In this document: piece by piece, positions 18,940 through 27,495 of the stretch | How the letters are laid out: each line of letters opens with the position of its first letter | Position numbering within the stretch: the stretch's first letter is position 1 | Source of the DNA: a virus | Virus record (IMG/VR): IMGVR_UViG_3300032326_002011 | Coordinates: 1-34,966 of that record | Strand: one strand, 5' to 3' | DNA length: 34,966 nt | The notes under the pieces: model-generated | What the model saw: the letters and a program-made list of their open reading frames with translations, nothing else | The model's database searches: none | Told to the model about the DNA's origin: nothing | Translations under genes and position numbers: made by a program

Positions 18940-19882
18940 AAAGAAAATCCCTTCTATAATTAAGGAGGTACAACAATTCACGCCCCCAGACGTTGACCAT
19001 CGATTTCAGAAAATGATTTCGTTTAGTCAATTCTCGATGTTTGAGAGCTGCCCACATAAGTGGGCGCTCCAATATCGGGATGGGCATTATACGTCAGAAG
19101 TATCGATTCATATGACATTTGGCACCGCTATACACGCGGTTATGCAAGATTATTTGACTGCGTTTTATAACGTAAGTAAAACCGCAGCAGACCAAATTGA
19201 TTTAGAGGGGCAGTTTGAGGAAAAACTTAGAGAAGGGTATAGAACCGATTATGAGCGAAACAAAAAAGAACATTTCTCATCCCCTGAACAATTAAGAGAG
19301 TTCTATGAGGATGGTTTAGGTATTCTTTCTTGGTTTAAACGAAATAAAGGCAAATATTTTAGTAAACGAGGTTGGTGGTTAGTAGGTATTGAGGTACCTA
19401 TTACTCTCCAACCTAATCCTGTTTACAAAAACTTATTCTATAAAGGATTTTTAGATGTTGTTTTGTACGACGAAACATCTAATAAAATTAAAATTATAGA
19501 CATTAAAACTTCAACTCGCGGTTGGAGAGATAAAGAAAAAACTGACGAAGTAAAAATGATGCAGTTAATTCTTTATAAAAAGTTCTTTAGTGAACAATAC
19601 GGGTTTCCAATTGATAACATTAATATTGAATATTTCATTGTTAAAAGAAAATTGCACGGTAACCCTGACTTCCCAGACCCCAGAGTACAAATCCATGTAC
19701 CTGCTTCTGGTAAAGTAAAGCTTAATAAAGCAACCAAATCAATTCATGAATTTATCGAAATGGCTTTTAACAAGGACGGATCTTATAATACCGGACCTCA
19801 GTTAAAGAATCCCTCAAAGTATAACTGTACGTACTGTCCTTTTAAAGGCAATGCAAGTCTATGCGATAGGGGACTATCTTAA
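18932..19882 (+). CDS. PD-(D/E)XK nuclease with four-cysteine (Fe-S type) cluster, RecB/Cas4-like
   Basis: A 316-residue RecB-family nuclease. It shows SFSQFSMFESCPHKWALQY near the N terminus (Cys40), GTAIHAVMQDYL with the motif I His68, GFLDVV (Asp175) and IIDIKTS (Asp190, Lys192) as the catalytic D...DxK set, and a Gln/Tyr motif (MMQLILYKKFF). Three C-terminal cysteines (299, 302, 311) in CTYCPFKGNASLC, with Cys40, form the arrangement that holds a 4Fe-4S cluster in AddB, Cas4 and related nucleases. It probably processes DNA ends in replication, recombination or host DNA breakdown. The 5' part (about 18960-19110) is visibly richer in G+C than the neighbours. It separates the two blocks of sugar genes. 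Confidence 0.92.
   Translation: MAKKKIPSIIKEVQQFTPPDVDHRFQKMISFSQFSMFESCPHKWALQYRDGHYTSEVSIHMTFGTAIHAVMQDYLTAFYNVSKTAADQIDLEGQFEEKLREGYRTDYERNKKEHFSSPEQLREFYEDGLGILSWFKRNKGKYFSKRGWWLVGIEVPITLQPNPVYKNLFYKGFLDVVLYDETSNKIKIIDIKTSTRGWRDKEKTDEVKMMQLILYKKFFSEQYGFPIDNINIEYFIVKRKLHGNPDFPDPRVQIHVPASGKVKLNKATKSIHEFIEMAFNKDGSYNTGPQLKNPSKYNCTYCPFKGNASLCDRGLS
19045..19069 (+). repeat. Strong inverted repeat inside the nuclease gene
   Basis: GAGC, one unpaired T, GCCCAC, loop ATAA, GTGGGC, GCTC: ten paired bases with one bulge. It lies in the codons for the conserved SCPHKW segment, so coding constraint may explain part of it. No U tract follows, so it is not a standard terminator. Confidence 0.6.
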
Positions 19883-19918
19883 TATATTTATAGTCGTATA
19901 TAATTTAAAAACAATGTT

Positions 19919-20107
19919 ATGAGTAAAAAGGACATGACACTTACGAGTGTAAAAATCCAAAGTGACTTATTTGACGAATTTAAAGTTTCTTGCGTTCGTC
20001 ACAAGTTTTCATTTCAAAAACTTGCCGATCGAGCAATTCATTTGTATCTTACAGATGAGACGTTTAGAAAACAAATCCACAGTCACAACGATTTAGATAT
20101 TCAATAA
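19919..20107 (+). CDS. Small ribbon-helix-helix-like DNA-binding protein
   Basis: A 62-residue protein with the ribbon-helix-helix pattern: a short strand TSVKIQSDLFDEFK, then helix KVSCVRHKF, a turn, and a second helix FQKLADRAIHLYL. Such proteins bind DNA as dimers and often regulate transcription. It sits alone in a gap between the nuclease and the first GT4 gene, with the start in the GTTATG context. Upstream, a TATATTTA box (19883-19890) and a variant (TATATAATTTA at 19897-19907) are seen, but without a TTG at the 20-base spacing. It could control a subset of phage genes or the flanking cassette. Confidence 0.72.
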   Translation: MSKKDMTLTSVKIQSDLFDEFKVSCVRHKFSFQKLADRAIHLYLTDETFRKQIHSHNDLDIQ

Positions 20108-20110
20108 TTT

Positions 20111-21544
20111 ATGAAAAACGGTTACATTCCGAAGGAGCAAAGAAAGAAAATTCTATTGCTAACAGATGATATTAGATTACCCTCAGGTGTAGGTAATGTA
20201 GGTAAAGAAATAGTAATCCATACAGCTCACCGCTATAATTGGGTAAATCTTGGAGCCGCAATAGGTCATCCAGATGCCGGAAAACGTTTTGATGTAAGTG
20301 GAGATACTAACACATCAGCAGGTATTGAAGATTCTAGTGTAATGATTTATCCTAATAATGGTTATGGAGATGCTAATCTTCTAAGAACTATTATTAATAT
20401 AGAACAACCAGATGCTATTATGTTGATCACTGATCCACGTTATTTTGTATGGTTATTTTCTATTGAAAATGAAGTTCGTAAAAAGCTCCCTATTATTTAT
20501 TTAAATATTTGGGATGATCTTCCTGCTCCATATTACAATCAAGCATTTTACGAATCATGTGATGCTTTGTTAGGTATTTCTAAACAAACAGTCAATATTA
20601 ATAAACTTGTTTTAGGTGATAAAGCTAAAAATAAAATTATTAAGTACGTACCTCATGGTTTAAATGATGAAATCTTTTATCCTATTCAAGATAAAGAACA
20701 AGATAAAGAATTTCAAGAATTTAAAAAGCAATTATTTAAAGGTAAAGAATATGAATTTGTAGCCTTCTTTAATTCTAGAAATATTCGTCGTAAACAAGTC
20801 CCAGATACAATTCTAGCCTTTAGTCAATTTGTACAACAACTACCTAAAGAAAAAGCAAATAAATGTGCTTTAGTTTTACATACTGAATTAGTTAGTGAAC
20901 ATGGAACTGATTTAGTAGCAGTAATAGAAACATTAGTTCCTAAAGATGTAAATATAATTTTTACTCCTGGAAGACTAGACCATAAAGCAATGAATTATCT
21001 TTATAATCTAGCAGATGTTCAAATGTTGCTTACTTCAAATGAAGGTTGGGGTCTATCACTTACAGAAGCACTTCTAACAGGTACTCCAATTATTGCTAAC
21101 GTAACAGGTGGAATGCAAGACCAAATGCGTTTTGAATTTGAAGATGGAACTTGGATTGATTTCGATGCTGATTTTCCTTCAAACCATAGAGGTACTTATA
21201 AAAAGCATGGTAAATGGGCTTTTCCAGTTTATCCATCTAATATTTCAATTGTAGGTTCTCCTCCAACACCTTATATTTTTGATGATCGTTGTCGTTGGGA
21301 AGATGCAGCTGAACGTTTAATGGAAGTTTATAATTTATCTTCCGAAGAAAGAAAAGAAAGAGGTTTAGCTGGTCGTGAATGGGCTACTAGCAAAGAAGCT
21401 GGATTCACTTCAAAACATCAAGCTGATAGATTTATTGAAGCCACTGATCAATTATTTAGTACTTGGACCCCCAGAGAAAAATATGAGCTTGTTAATGCTA
21501 CCGAATTTAAAAAACCAGTCTTAAACCATAAATTAATATATTAA
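20111..21544 (+). CDS. Glycosyltransferase family 4
   Basis: A 477-residue GT-B glycosyltransferase. The N-terminal domain starts KILLLTDDIRLPSGVGNVG, with the glycine-rich acceptor loop. The donor domain holds NEGWGLSLTEALLTGTP near 310-326, the E-x7-E retaining GT4 signature, followed by ANVTGGM. The C terminus has the usual return helix (DRFIEATDQLFSTW). It is followed by a second GT4 with a one-base overlap, so the two probably add consecutive sugars. The cytoplasmic donor is probably an NDP-hexose. The acceptor could be a phage protein, phage DNA or a host lipid-linked glycan. Confidence 0.9.
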   Translation: MKNGYIPKEQRKKILLLTDDIRLPSGVGNVGKEIVIHTAHRYNWVNLGAAIGHPDAGKRFDVSGDTNTSAGIEDSSVMIYPNNGYGDANLLRTIINIEQPDAIMLITDPRYFVWLFSIENEVRKKLPIIYLNIWDDLPAPYYNQAFYESCDALLGISKQTVNINKLVLGDKAKNKIIKYVPHGLNDEIFYPIQDKEQDKEFQEFKKQLFKGKEYEFVAFFNSRNIRRKQVPDTILAFSQFVQQLPKEKANKCALVLHTELVSEHGTDLVAVIETLVPKDVNIIFTPGRLDHKAMNYLYNLADVQMLLTSNEGWGLSLTEALLTGTPIIANVTGGMQDQMRFEFEDGTWIDFDADFPSNHRGTYKKHGKWAFPVYPSNISIVGSPPTPYIFDDRCRWEDAAERLMEVYNLSSEERKERGLAGREWATSKEAGFTSKHQADRFIEATDQLFSTWTPREKYELVNATEFKKPVLNHKLIY

Positions 21545-22821
21545 TGAAACCAGTTTTTGTAATAAGTTGCCCTATCGACACTTATAGTGGGTATGGAGCA
21601 CGTTCTAGAGATATCGTCAAAGCAATCATTAAAACTGATAGGTACGATGTAAAAATTCTCCCACAACGTTGGGGTAACACATCTTGGGGCTTTATTGAAG
21701 ATCATAAAGATAAGTGGGGATTTTTAGAATCATATATTTTACCTCAACCTAAATTAACTCAACAACCTGAAATTTGGGCTCAAATTACTATTCCAAACGA
21801 ATTCACCCCAGTGGGAAAATATAATATTGGGATTACTGCGGGTATGGAAACTACAGCAGTTAAAGGTGAATGGATTGAAGGGTGTAATAGAATGAATCTT
21901 GTAATTACCTCTTCGGATTTTGCTAAAAAAACTTTTGAGTCAATGAGTTATGAAATTAAAAATCAACAAGGTCAACCTCAAGGCTATTTAAAATTAACAA
22001 CCCCAATTGAAGTTATTTTTGAAGGAGCAGATACAGACATTTATAAAGTAATTGAAGCTAATCAACTTAAAAGTATTGATTTAAGTGCAATTAAAGAAGA
22101 TTTTTGTTATTTGTTTGTAGGTCATTGGATGCAAGGTGATTTTGGTGAAGATAGAAAGAATGTGGGATTATTAGTTAAAGCATTTTTTGAAACATTTAAA
22201 AATAAAGCTAAAAAACCAGCTTTAATTTTAAAAACTAGTGGTGGAGTATCTTCGTACATGGACAAAGCCGAACTACTAAAAAAAATTGCTGCTATTAAGG
22301 ATACAGTAGTTGCTAATTCTTTACCTAATATTTACCTTATTCATGGTGAATTTACAGATGAAGAAATGAATGAAATTTACAACCATCCTAAAGTAAAAGC
22401 TATGGTTAGTTTAACTAAAGGTGAAGGTTTTGGTCGTCCATTACTTGAATTTAGTTTAGTTAAAAAACCAATTATGACTACAAATTGGTCAGCTCATACT
22501 GAATTTTTATCTAAAGAATTTACTACATTAATGAATGGTGAATTAAAAAATCTTCATCCAAGTGTTTTAAATGATTGGTTTGTAAAAGAAGCTCAATGGT
22601 TTAATGTTAGTCCCATGGAAATAAATCATTACTTTAAAGATATCTTTGAGAATTATAAGAAATACCAAAATAATGCTAACCGACAAGCTTATAAAAGCAA
22701 AAATGAATTTAGTTGGGAAAAAATGTTTGAAAAAGTAGATCAAGTACTTACAGAACACATCCCAGAATTCCCTAAAGAAATAAAATTAGAACTTCCTAAA
22801 TTACAAAAAATAAATGGATAA
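21544..22821 (+). CDS. Glycosyltransferase family 4 (second copy)
   Basis: A 425-residue GT-B glycosyltransferase related to, but clearly different from, its upstream neighbour. It starts VFVISCPIDTYSGYGARSRD, with a glycine-rich acceptor loop. The donor domain has KGEGFGRPLLEFSLVKKP near 292-309, the GT4 E-x7-E motif. An internal region (DFGEDRKNVGLLVKAFFETF) matches the common RKN(V/I) phosphate-binding segment of the family. It overlaps the zinc ribbon gene by eight bases. It probably works in series with the previous enzyme. Confidence 0.9.
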   Translation: MKPVFVISCPIDTYSGYGARSRDIVKAIIKTDRYDVKILPQRWGNTSWGFIEDHKDKWGFLESYILPQPKLTQQPEIWAQITIPNEFTPVGKYNIGITAGMETTAVKGEWIEGCNRMNLVITSSDFAKKTFESMSYEIKNQQGQPQGYLKLTTPIEVIFEGADTDIYKVIEANQLKSIDLSAIKEDFCYLFVGHWMQGDFGEDRKNVGLLVKAFFETFKNKAKKPALILKTSGGVSSYMDKAELLKKIAAIKDTVVANSLPNIYLIHGEFTDEEMNEIYNHPKVKAMVSLTKGEGFGRPLLEFSLVKKPIMTTNWSAHTEFLSKEFTTLMNGELKNLHPSVLNDWFVKEAQWFNVSPMEINHYFKDIFENYKKYQNNANRQAYKSKNEFSWEKMFEKVDQVLTEHIPEFPKEIKLELPKLQKING

Positions 22822-23260
22822 TTTAACTACCTGTGACCGTTGCGGTTCAGATGCTTGCTACGTTCAAGAAGTAAATCAAGATATAAAACTACACTTTTGT
22901 TATGGTTGTGGTTTCCAAGCTAATACCGCTATGAAACGTGACTCAGAATTTTTACAACAACAAATAGAAGTACTTCCTGAGTTGTATAAAGAATTAATGG
23001 GTGAAGATGAAAATGGAACTATTTGGATGCCTTCAGTAGTTAACATTCCTGATAAGGGAATGGTATTTGCTGATGGTCCCAATGGTAAACAATGGCAGTG
23101 GGCTGCTGTAAAAGCTACTTTAATGTCTGAAGAAGAAAAGGCTAAATTTAAAGAAAAAGGTAAAGAGTACGACTACAAAATGGATATGACTACTCTAACT
23201 CATTTCCAAGAACGTGATTTTATAGAGGCTTTAACTTATATTGGGGTATTACCTGAATAA
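22814..23260 (+). CDS. Zinc ribbon protein of unknown function
   Basis: A 148-residue protein. An N-terminal zinc ribbon is formed by CDRC (Cys7, Cys10) and CYGC (Cys29, Cys32). The rest contains DGPNGKQWQWAAVKATLM and KMDMTTLTHFQERDFIEAL, with no motif I recognise. It looks like a phage housekeeping protein rather than a sugar enzyme, yet lies in the sugar cassette, overlapping the GT4 gene by eight bases. It could bind nucleic acid or a structural partner. Confidence 0.75.
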   Translation: MDNLTTCDRCGSDACYVQEVNQDIKLHFCYGCGFQANTAMKRDSEFLQQQIEVLPELYKELMGEDENGTIWMPSVVNIPDKGMVFADGPNGKQWQWAAVKATLMSEEEKAKFKEKGKEYDYKMDMTTLTHFQERDFIEALTYIGVLPE

Positions 23261-23261
23261 G

Positions 23262-23888
23262 ATGAAAATTAGTTATGCAGTCACAGTTTGTAATGAACTT
23301 ATAGAAATACAACGTTTACTTCCTTTCTTAATTAAAAATAAAAGAAAAAAAGATGAAATTGTTATATTCTATGATTCTAATAATGGTTCTAAAGGAGTTG
23401 AGGATTATCTAAGAGCTCAATCTCAAGGTACATTTGCTCCTTTTAGATTCATTCACTATCATTTTGATGGGCATTTTGCTAATATGAAGAATGCTCTTAC
23501 AGAAGCCTGTCTAGGAGATTATATCTTTCAGATTGACGCTGATGAAATACCTAATTGGTATTTAATTCAATACCTACCTATCTTACTAGAGAATAATGAT
23601 GTAGAAGTACTTAGAGTACCCAGAATAAACACTGTAAAAGGATTAACCCAAGAACATACCCAGAAGTGGGGTTGGATTGTAGATAGCAAAGGTAGAGTTA
23701 ACTGGCCTGATTTACAATGGAGGATTTATAAAAATACCCCAGAAATTAGATGGAAAAATAAAGTACATGAAGTATTAGATGGTTATAAAACTCATGCTAT
23801 TTTACCTTTAGAGGAAGAATTTGCTTTAGAACACCATAAAGATATTGAACGTCAAGAAAGACAAAACGCTTATTACGACACATTATGA
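23262..23888 (+). CDS. Glycosyltransferase family 2-like
   Basis: A 208-residue GT-A glycosyltransferase. It begins ISYAVTVCNELIEIQRLLPFL, the family 2 first strand and helix. The QIDADEIPNWYL segment near 90 supplies the DxD metal and nucleotide-binding site. EIRWKNKVHEVLDGY resembles the short WxxxVHE motif of LPS-type GT2 enzymes. The ATG at 23262 is preferred over an in-frame TTG at 23241, which would overlap the zinc ribbon gene. It overlaps the DegT-like gene by ATGA. Confidence 0.88.
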   Translation: MKISYAVTVCNELIEIQRLLPFLIKNKRKKDEIVIFYDSNNGSKGVEDYLRAQSQGTFAPFRFIHYHFDGHFANMKNALTEACLGDYIFQIDADEIPNWYLIQYLPILLENNDVEVLRVPRINTVKGLTQEHTQKWGWIVDSKGRVNWPDLQWRIYKNTPEIRWKNKVHEVLDGYKTHAILPLEEEFALEHHKDIERQERQNAYYDTL

Positions 23889-24526
23889 AAAATGTATATG
23901 ACATCACAAATGAGTTTGAAGAAAAACTAGCTCAATACACAGGAGCTAAATATGCTATTACTTTAGATAATATGAGTAACGGTTTATTTTTAGCTTTATA
24001 TTATGAGCATTATGTAAATAAAAGTATTAAAACTGATTCTATTACAATCCCTAATAGAACTTACCCATCAGTCCCTTGTGAAATTATTCATGCTGGGTTA
24101 AAAGTAAAATGGGAAATACAACCTGAAAATACTATTACAGGGGCATACCAATTAAAAGGATCTAATGTTTGGGACTCAGCTTTGTCATTTACTGCTGATA
24201 TGTACAAACCTAAAACTCATATGTGTGTTTCTTTTACAGGTCCTTATAAACATTTTAAACTAAGTAAAGGTGGTGCTATTTTAACTGATAGTCATGAAGC
24301 TTATCTTTGGTTTAAAAGAGCTAGATATTCAGGCCGCCGTGAATGTTCTTACCATGATGATAATTTAGATATGTTAGGTTGGAATTTTTATATGATGCCT
24401 GAATTAGCAGCACGTGGTTTATTACTTATGGGGCAATTCTATAATTTAGATGGCTCTAAGAAAACTAACCCTGATCTAACTCTACCTTACCCTGATTTAT
24501 CCAAATTCCCAGTTTACCAACAATGA
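23885..24526 (+). CDS. Short DegT/DnrJ/EryC1-like aminotransferase homologue
   Basis: A 213-residue protein with the N-terminal and central part of the PLP-dependent sugar aminotransferase fold: FEEKLAQYTGAKYAITLDN, TIPNRTYPSVPCEIIHAG, a WDSALSF segment (Asp97, equivalent to the PLP-ring Asp) and SFTGPYKHFKLSKGGAIL. Lys122, seven residues before GG, fits the Schiff-base lysine. Typical members have 360-400 residues; the C-terminal domain is missing here. It may be a compact active form, or a binding protein derived from an aminotransferase. It sits between a GT2 and a NeuD-like acyltransferase, which together suggest an N-acylated amino sugar. Confidence 0.78.
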   Translation: MKNVYDITNEFEEKLAQYTGAKYAITLDNMSNGLFLALYYEHYVNKSIKTDSITIPNRTYPSVPCEIIHAGLKVKWEIQPENTITGAYQLKGSNVWDSALSFTADMYKPKTHMCVSFTGPYKHFKLSKGGAILTDSHEAYLWFKRARYSGRRECSYHDDNLDMLGWNFYMMPELAARGLLLMGQFYNLDGSKKTNPDLTLPYPDLSKFPVYQQ

Positions 24527-25188
24527 AAAATATTGTCTTAATTGGAGGAGGAAACCAAGCTCACTATACAATTGATATAATCGAAAGAGAAGAAAAATAT
24601 AATATTATAGGTATTATAGATTCTGTCCATGAAGTAGGTAGTGATAGATTTGGTTATAAAATTTTAGGTAGACAAGAAAATATTTCTCAACTTATAGAAG
24701 AATATAATATTGAAGGTGGAGTAATTTCTATTGGAGATAATTGGAGTAGGTATTATGTTTATAATCAAATTAAAGAAATATCCCCTAACTTTCAATTTGT
24801 AAATGCTATACACCCCTCAGTTATTATAGGTAATAATGTAAAATTAGGAGTAGGAATAGTAGCTATGGCAGGGTGTATTTTTAATCCAAAATCTCAAATT
24901 GGTGATTTTACTTTCTTTGCTACTGGAGCCCAAGTAGAACATGATTGCCAGATAGGAGACTTTGCTAGCATTTCAGCAGGATCTGTTACAGGAGGATATG
25001 TAAAATTAGGAAAATTTTCAGCTATTACTTTAGGAGTAACTATAGTAGATAGATTAGAAATTGGAGAAAATACAGTTGTAGGGTCTGGAAGTTTAGTAAC
25101 TAAATCACTCCCAGACAATGTTTTAGCTTATGGTTCTCCTGCTAAGGTTATAAGAAATAGAACTAATGGTGAAAAATTTTTAAAATGA
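24523..25188 (+). CDS. NeuD/PglD-like sugar O/N-acyltransferase
   Basis: A 221-residue acyltransferase. The N-terminal Rossmann-like domain begins IVLIGGGNQAHYTIDII. From about residue 95 a left-handed beta helix is built from hexapeptide repeats (VIIGNNVKLGVGIVAMAG, QVEHDCQIGDFASISAG), with the catalytic His in EHDCQIGD. The end has the usual SPAKVIRNR. It acetylates an amino sugar using acetyl-CoA. Its placement right after the DegT-like gene, with an ATGA overlap, fits two consecutive steps of amino-sugar synthesis. Confidence 0.92.
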   Translation: MKNIVLIGGGNQAHYTIDIIEREEKYNIIGIIDSVHEVGSDRFGYKILGRQENISQLIEEYNIEGGVISIGDNWSRYYVYNQIKEISPNFQFVNAIHPSVIIGNNVKLGVGIVAMAGCIFNPKSQIGDFTFFATGAQVEHDCQIGDFASISAGSVTGGYVKLGKFSAITLGVTIVDRLEIGENTVVGSGSLVTKSLPDNVLAYGSPAKVIRNRTNGEKFLK

Positions 25189-25970
25189 CACAAGATAATT
25201 TTATTGAATTAAATAAACAAGGGTATACTATTATAAGAAATTTAGTAGATGAAAATTGGCTAAATACTTTAAGAGAAGCTATAGATAAAGCTTTTGTTGA
25301 ACATCGTACTACTCAACTTAATAATAATAACGATATTAAAACTGATGGAGTTGCTCTTCATGCTTTATTAAGTAATCCTATTTTTATTTCCTTTTTAGAG
25401 AATCTACAAAACAAAGGATTTTTTAATTTTCTTTCTGAAAGTTTTTTTAAAAGTAATTGCATTATAAATTCATTTAGTGCTTTAGATAATCTTCCAAATC
25501 AACCTAACTTCTCAGCTATAGTGCATAGAGATTTAAGATTTTATTCTGGTGATTTTCCAATCATGCTTAATTGTCTTTTAATGGTAGATGATTTTACTAT
25601 TGAAAATGGAGGAACTTATTTATTACCTTATTCTCATTTAGAAGAACGTAAACCTAGTGATGAAGAATTTTTCCAAAAAGCTATCCAAGCTACAGGTCAA
25701 AAGGGAGATATGATAATTTTTAATGCTAATGTTTGGCATTCTTCAGCTCCTAATACTACTCAAGATCATAGAAGAGCAATTCCTATTACTGTTAGTAGGT
25801 CATTTATGAAACAGTTATTAGATTATCCTAGAGCAATAGGATATGATAAAATGGACAATTTTTCTATAGAATTACAACAATTACTAGGTTACCATTCTAG
25901 AGTTCCAGCTTCATTAAATGAATGGTATCAACCTGAGGATAAACGTTTTTATAAAAAGAATCAAGATTAA
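25185..25970 (+). CDS. Phytanoyl-CoA dioxygenase (PhyH)-like Fe(II)/2-oxoglutarate oxygenase
   Basis: A 261-residue non-haem iron oxygenase. The start FIELNKQGYTIIRNLVDENW is typical of PhyH proteins. Iron ligands are His113 and Asp115 in VHRDLRF and His185 in VWHSSAPN, with the 2-oxoglutarate-binding Arg in HRRAIPIT near 195. The loop ENGGTYLLPYSH between them is also characteristic. Its substrate is probably a sugar, lipid or base carrier in the cassette. It overlaps both neighbours by 1-4 bases. Confidence 0.9.
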   Translation: MTQDNFIELNKQGYTIIRNLVDENWLNTLREAIDKAFVEHRTTQLNNNNDIKTDGVALHALLSNPIFISFLENLQNKGFFNFLSESFFKSNCIINSFSALDNLPNQPNFSAIVHRDLRFYSGDFPIMLNCLLMVDDFTIENGGTYLLPYSHLEERKPSDEEFFQKAIQATGQKGDMIIFNANVWHSSAPNTTQDHRRAIPITVSRSFMKQLLDYPRAIGYDKMDNFSIELQQLLGYHSRVPASLNEWYQPEDKRFYKKNQD

Positions 25971-26818
25971 TGAGTCCTAATGTAGTAATAGTAGCTCCTT
26001 CCTATAACCCTCAAATTGGGGGTTCAATAGTTTTACATAAACTATGTGATATTTTAAATCAAATTGGAATCTCCTCATCTTTAACTACTACAGTAAAACT
26101 TAACGGTCCCTCTAACTACTTTTCTCTTAATCCTCAATTTAATACTGATATAGCAAAAGAATTTAATCCTCTAACAGACATAATAATTTATCCCGAAATA
26201 GAAAGAGGAAATCCTTATGAAGCTAAAAATGTAGTAAGATACATCCTTAGTAAATCTCACACAGTAGACCTACCAGAAGGATCTCATAGTTCTACATGGA
26301 GTGATAGTGATTTTTGGTTGTATTTTCATGAACTTTTTTATGATGGGTTAGCTGAAAAAAATATACTTCATATTATACAATCTAAAGTAGATTTATATTA
26401 TGATATGGGAATAGAAAGAACTATAGATTCATGCTATACTTATAGAAAAAGTTCTAAAATTTTAAATCAAGATTCTAATTCAATAGAAATTAAATATAAT
26501 ACTACGGACGCTGAATTGTTACAAATATTTAATAAATGTAAAAGATTTTACAGCTACGATACCGAAACTTATTTAAATGTATTAGCAGCACTATGTGGAT
26601 GTGAAAGCATAATAATCCCCGAAGAAGGAAAAACTCGAGACATGATTATCGATAAACAACCTAGTTTTAAATACGGTATAGCATACGGGTTAAACGATAT
26701 TCAACACGCCCAAAACACTAAACATTTAGTTAGGTCCCATCTTGAAAATTTAGAACAAATCCAAATACAAGACACTATAAGTATTTTTAATAAAATATTT
26801 AACCATTTTAATTTATGA
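25970..26818 (+). CDS. Glycosyltransferase-like protein (GT-B type)
   Basis: A 282-residue protein starting VVIVAPSYNPQIGGSIVLHKL, a GT-B N-terminal strand plus glycine loop. IIIYPEIERGNPYEAKNVVRYIL matches segments in glycosyltransferases of LPS clusters (WavQ-like, from memory). Near the C terminus, KCKRFYSYDTETYLNVLAALCGCESIIIP is the expected donor-domain segment, with an acidic residue in place of the GT4 E-x7-E. It starts in TAATG overlap and ends in ATGA overlap. The specificity is unknown. Confidence 0.72.
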   Translation: MSPNVVIVAPSYNPQIGGSIVLHKLCDILNQIGISSSLTTTVKLNGPSNYFSLNPQFNTDIAKEFNPLTDIIIYPEIERGNPYEAKNVVRYILSKSHTVDLPEGSHSSTWSDSDFWLYFHELFYDGLAEKNILHIIQSKVDLYYDMGIERTIDSCYTYRKSSKILNQDSNSIEIKYNTTDAELLQIFNKCKRFYSYDTETYLNVLAALCGCESIIIPEEGKTRDMIIDKQPSFKYGIAYGLNDIQHAQNTKHLVRSHLENLEQIQIQDTISIFNKIFNHFNL

Positions 26819-27495
26819 CCACACACATATATTATAGACACTATAATACTTCAGATGATAATAATAAAAATCGACCTGATTGGTTTACTTATAAAAAATG
26901 TTACTATAATTTATTATCATCACTTCAATCCGAAACTAATAATTATAAAATAAATGTAATTTATGATGGGGTTGAATTAAATTGGATTCAAAGTACAAAA
27001 CATGACGTTTTATATAATATTAATGCCGGAGCTGATTTTAAATCATTTCAACAAACTTGCACAATAGTAAAAAACGATCCTTTAGTAAAAGATGGTGATT
27101 TAATCTATTTTCTAGAAAATGATTATATGCACTTAGATGGTTGGTTAAATAAAATTATAGAATTGTTTTCAACATATCAAGGTATAGAGTATGTATCTTT
27201 ATACGACCATATGGATAAATATTTTCTACCAATGTATGATAATTTATTATCTAAAATATTTGTTACTCCTACCCATCATTGGAAATCAACCCCATCAACC
27301 TGCGGTTCATTTATATTAACTAAAGAATTATTTGACCAGGATTATGACATACTATCTACTATGGAAGGAGATCATAATAAATGGCTATGGTTAAATCATC
27401 ATAGAAACAGATCAATTATATCCCCAATCCCGGGATTATCTACTCACTGTATGGAAGGTTTAATGTCTCCTACTATTGATTGGTCTCAAGTATGA
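26815..27495 (+). CDS. Putative GT-A glycosyltransferase
   Basis: A 226-residue protein with a GT-A-like fold pattern. It begins THIYYRHYNTSD, and residues about 94-108 read DGDLIYFLENDYMHLDGW, where END would be the DxD equivalent. WKSTPSTCGSFILTKELF resembles the acceptor/nucleotide loop found after DxD in such enzymes, and the tail contains LSTHCMEGLMSP. The family is not certain. ATGA overlaps on both sides tie it to the neighbouring glycosyltransferases. Confidence 0.65.
   Translation: MTTHIYYRHYNTSDDNNKNRPDWFTYKKCYYNLLSSLQSETNNYKINVIYDGVELNWIQSTKHDVLYNINAGADFKSFQQTCTIVKNDPLVKDGDLIYFLENDYMHLDGWLNKIIELFSTYQGIEYVSLYDHMDKYFLPMYDNLLSKIFVTPTHHWKSTPSTCGSFILTKELFDQDYDILSTMEGDHNKWLWLNHHRNRSIISPIPGLSTHCMEGLMSPTIDWSQV

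Noticed and set aside
19883-19907. A sixth promoter before the ribbon-helix-helix gene
   Set aside because: TATATTTA is present at 19883, but the triplet 20 bases upstream is TAT rather than TTG, and the second box has an altered length. Kept only as a remark in the gene entry.
23241-23261. TTG start for the family 2 glycosyltransferase
   Set aside because: The ATG at 23262 begins exactly at the family's first strand and avoids overlap with the zinc ribbon gene.
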